Translations under genes and position numbers: made by a program
Assembly: GCA_002725445.1 (NCBI GenBank)
Contig: PBPD01000135.1
Coordinates: 1-17,046, forward strand
Reading direction: 5' to 3'
Length of the DNA: 17,046 nt
Origin: Rickettsiales bacterium
GTDB taxonomy: Bacteria; Pseudomonadota; Alphaproteobacteria; Rickettsiales; UBA3002
Notes under the pieces: model-generated
Database searches by the model: none
What the model saw: the letters and a program-made list of their open reading frames with translations, nothing else
What the model was told of the DNA's origin: nothing
Part shown: positions 15,309 through 17,046 of the stretch, in pieces
Layout of the letters: each line of letters begins with the position of its first letter
Numbering within the stretch: position 1 is the first letter of the stretch

Positions 15309-16104
15309 GCAGCAACACCAACATCACGCTGCCCACCGCAATGCGGTACCAGGCAAAGGGAATAAAACCATGTTTGCTGATAAACGCGATGACCCAGCGC
15401 ACCACCAGCATGGCGGCTAAGAAAGCCGATACAAATCCAATCGCTACAATCAGCCAATTGTCCGCACTCGATAAATGCTCCCAGTTTTTATAGCTGTCAT
15501 AAACCGTGGCGCCTAACATGGTCGGCACGGCCAGAAAGAATGAAAATTCAGTTGCCGCCTTGCGGTCAACACCTAGCATCAGCCCACCCATGATGGTTGC
15601 GCCCGAACGCGACACACCGGGAATCATCGCCAACGCCTGACAAAAACCAATGGCCAATGCCAGCCGGTAGGAAAATCCACTCACCGCAAAATGGATGGGT
15701 GCAGGCTTTACGCGCTCAATGATAATGATGAGCACCCCACCTATTACCAGCATGGTCGCTACGACCAACGGGTCAAACAGAACGGCCTTGATAAAGCCAT
15801 GGAACATGACGCCCAGCACGGCTGCAGGCAAAAAGGCAATCACAATCGCTAAGATAAATCGCCGCTGCGCCGGATCATCATGCGCATGAATAACCGCCTG
15901 CCAGAAACGCACGCGGTATAACCAGCAAATAGCCAGAATGGCACCCAGCTGGATAATGATCTCGAAAACCTTACCCGGAGGCCCTTGGAACCCCAGAATA
16001 TCTATAAGAAGGATAAGATGGCCTGTAGAGGACACCGGTATGAACTCGGTTAGCCCTTCGACCAACCCAAGCAGCACGGCCTGCCATACCGATGTTATGT
16101 CCAC
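15301..16104 (-). CDS. uppP: Undecaprenyl-diphosphatase UppP (BacA family)
   Basis: Removes a phosphate from undecaprenyl pyrophosphate to recycle the lipid carrier for peptidoglycan and other glycans; loss or overproduction changes bacitracin sensitivity. The 267 residues and about eight hydrophobic segments are standard. Both family signatures are present: GLVEGLTEFIPVSSTGHL (13-30) and PGVSRSGAT (162-170), which together form the active site. The start is GTG, with AAGAGG 5 bases upstream. It lies 26 bases downstream of petC on the same strand, so read-through from the bc1 operon is possible. Its end overlaps murJ, which acts in the same lipid cycle. Confidence 0.97.
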   Translation of the reverse strand: MDITSVWQAVLLGLVEGLTEFIPVSSTGHLILLIDILGFQGPPGKVFEIIIQLGAILAICWLYRVRFWQAVIHAHDDPAQRRFILAIVIAFLPAAVLGVMFHGFIKAVLFDPLVVATMLVIGGVLIIIIERVKPAPIHFAVSGFSYRLALAIGFCQALAMIPGVSRSGATIMGGLMLGVDRKAATEFSFFLAVPTMLGATVYDSYKNWEHLSSADNWLIVAIGFVSAFLAAMLVVRWVIAFISKHGFIPFAWYRIAVGSVMLVLLLS

Positions 16105-16109
16105 AGAAG

Positions 16110-16115
16110 CCTCTT
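16110..16115 (-). promoter_or_regulatory. Ribosome binding site supporting the GTG start of uppP
   Basis: AAGAGG on the minus strand, 5 bases before GTG at 16104-16102. The GTG gives the expected BacA-family N-terminus, and no ATG in a suitable place is seen. Confidence 0.5.
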
Positions 16116-16130
16116 AGATCAGCAAGGCGT

Positions 16131-16886
16131 TTACTTTACGTCTTTCCAGATGCGTTTCTTCGAGATGTAGAACAGAATGGTCGCCACCAGCAAGAACAAG
16201 ATCACACGGATACCCATACGCTTACGCTCTTCCATTTCAGGCTCAGCCGCCCATTGCAGGAAGTTCACTACATCCTTCGACATTTGGTCGACACTAGCAG
16301 TGGTGCCGTCTTCATACTCGATCATATCATCCATCAATGGCGGTGCCATCGAGATCAGACCATTTGGGAAATACGGGTTGTAGTATTGACCGGCAGGCAC
16401 ATCCATATCCGCCGGTGCATCCTGATAGCCAGTAAGCAACGAATAGAGATAATTTGCCCCATCCGGACGCGCTTTCACCATCAGGCTAAGATCCGGAGGA
16501 TACGCGCCGTTATTTACCGCACGCGCTGCTTTCTCGTTAGCAAATGGCGCAGGGAATTTGTCCGACGGACGTGCAGGACGATCAAACATCTCGCCATCGT
16601 CGTTCGGTCCATCTTCTACGGTATATTCCGCCGCCAGTGCCTTCACCTCTGCTTCGCTAAAGCCAATGTCGGTCAGTTTGCGGAAAGGAATGCGTGTCAT
16701 GCCATGACAGTTTGCACAAACTTCGCGATACACTTTCAGACCACGCTGTGCAGACACATCGTCTACGGTGCCGAACACACCATCAAATTGCCAACGCAAT
16801 TGCTTGGGATGATGCACATCACCTGCTGCCCACGCTGCGGTTGCAGCCGAAAACAGTACTACTACAAAAGTCAGAACAATACGCAT
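16131..16886 (-). CDS. petC: Cytochrome c1 of the bc1 complex
   Basis: Haem-bearing subunit of ubiquinol:cytochrome c reductase, passing electrons from the Rieske protein to cytochrome c on the periplasmic face. The 251 residues begin with a signal peptide (cleavage after about AWA, 18-20). Haem is bound covalently at CANCH (Cys57, Cys60, His61), and Met180 in LISMAPPL is the expected axial ligand. A C-terminal membrane anchor covers about 225-242 and is followed by basic residues. AAGGAG lies 10 bases before the ATG, inside petB. The start overlaps the petB stop as TAATG, the usual petABC operon arrangement. uppP follows 26 bases later with no obvious terminator. Confidence 0.96.
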   Translation of the reverse strand: MRIVLTFVVVLFSAATAAWAAGDVHHPKQLRWQFDGVFGTVDDVSAQRGLKVYREVCANCHGMTRIPFRKLTDIGFSEAEVKALAAEYTVEDGPNDDGEMFDRPARPSDKFPAPFANEKAARAVNNGAYPPDLSLMVKARPDGANYLYSLLTGYQDAPADMDVPAGQYYNPYFPNGLISMAPPLMDDMIEYEDGTTASVDQMSKDVVNFLQWAAEPEMEERKRMGIRVILFLLVATILFYISKKRIWKDVK

Positions 16887-17046
16887 TATGCAGACGCTCC
16901 TTCTGTTTTTTCTTTCACCGGCAACACTGGCGTACCAATGCTTTGCGGTAGTGGGAGAGGTTTTTCTATTTTAGCAATCAGCGGCATCAGCACCAGGAAG
17001 TGCATGAAATAATATCCTGTTGCAAGCAAGCTGATTGTGATGTCCA
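16886..17046 (-). CDS. petB: Cytochrome b of the bc1 complex, C-terminal end only
   Basis: The last 52 or so residues of a membrane protein that runs past the right edge of the window. The visible part has the end of a hydrophobic segment, YYFMHFLVLMPLIAKIEKP, then PLPQSIGTPVLP and a short charged tail. This matches the closing segment of bacterial cytochrome b, which typically ends in a Pro-rich stretch with the Lys-x-Glu-Lys-Pro pattern. The stop TAA shares one base with the petC ATG. Identity rests on this short match plus the neighbouring cytochrome c1. The Rieske subunit gene would be expected further right. Confidence 0.88.
   Translation of the reverse strand, partial: DITISLLATGYYFMHFLVLMPLIAKIEKPLPLPQSIGTPVLPVKEKTEGASA

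Noticed and set aside
16105..16130. Possible terminator between petC and uppP
   Set aside because: Only a 4-base stem (GCCT/AGGC) with a 12-base loop and no T-run is present, and part of it is the uppP ribosome binding site.
16092..17012. Rightward open frame of 306 codons opposite petC and petB
   Set aside because: Cytochrome c1 and the cytochrome b end on the other strand are certain. The opposite frame shows no known motif and has a biased Cys/His/Arg composition.
1..17046. CRISPR arrays, tRNAs, insertion sequences, phage or toxin-antitoxin genes
   Set aside because: No regularly spaced repeats, cloverleaf-like segments, transposase motifs or small paired genes were seen; nearly every base is inside a recognised gene.

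Overview
The window is a compact stretch of alphaproteobacterial-type chromosome. Fourteen genes can be read, two of them cut by the window edges. No tRNA, rRNA, CRISPR array, insertion sequence or phage gene was seen. The assignment to Alphaproteobacteria rests on three things: the gene order lspA, DUF3035 lipoprotein, catalytic M16 peptidase, non-catalytic M16 peptidase; a cytochrome bc1 operon ending in petB-petC; and the RibF/LspA/SecF sequence style. I cannot name a genus from the sequence alone.

Layout. From about 13677 down to 1, twelve genes run leftward almost without gaps. In transcription order they are: Na+/Ca2+ antiporter, secF, ribF, lspA, DUF3035 lipoprotein, catalytic M16 peptidase, non-catalytic M16 partner, pgi, mutL, a WecA/WbpL-type sugar-phosphate transferase, a WbpM/FlaA1-type NDP-sugar dehydratase, and purH (cut by the left edge). 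The largest gap in this chain is 23 bases and several genes overlap, so the chain may be one long transcript or a few nested ones. An 80-base divergent spacer separates it from murJ, which runs rightward. murJ collides tail to tail with uppP, with overlapping stop codons. Upstream of uppP on the minus strand are petC and the 3' end of petB.

How the genes work together. Much of the window serves the cell envelope: SecF (protein export), LspA (lipoprotein maturation) beside a predicted lipoprotein, a split M16 protease pair at the membrane, and four steps that use undecaprenyl-phosphate lipids (MurJ, UppP, the sugar-1-phosphate transferase, and the dehydratase that would supply its sugar). The rest is housekeeping: FAD/FMN synthesis (RibF), sugar phosphate isomerisation (Pgi), mismatch repair (MutL with an intact endonuclease site), purine synthesis (PurH) and respiration (PetB, PetC).

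No clearly new biological system was found. The points most worth a second look are the split active site of the two M16 proteins, the absence of ileS between ribF and lspA, secF without secD, the DUF3035 lipoprotein next to the lipoprotein signal peptidase, the unusually short Pgi, and the overlapping murJ/uppP 3' ends.
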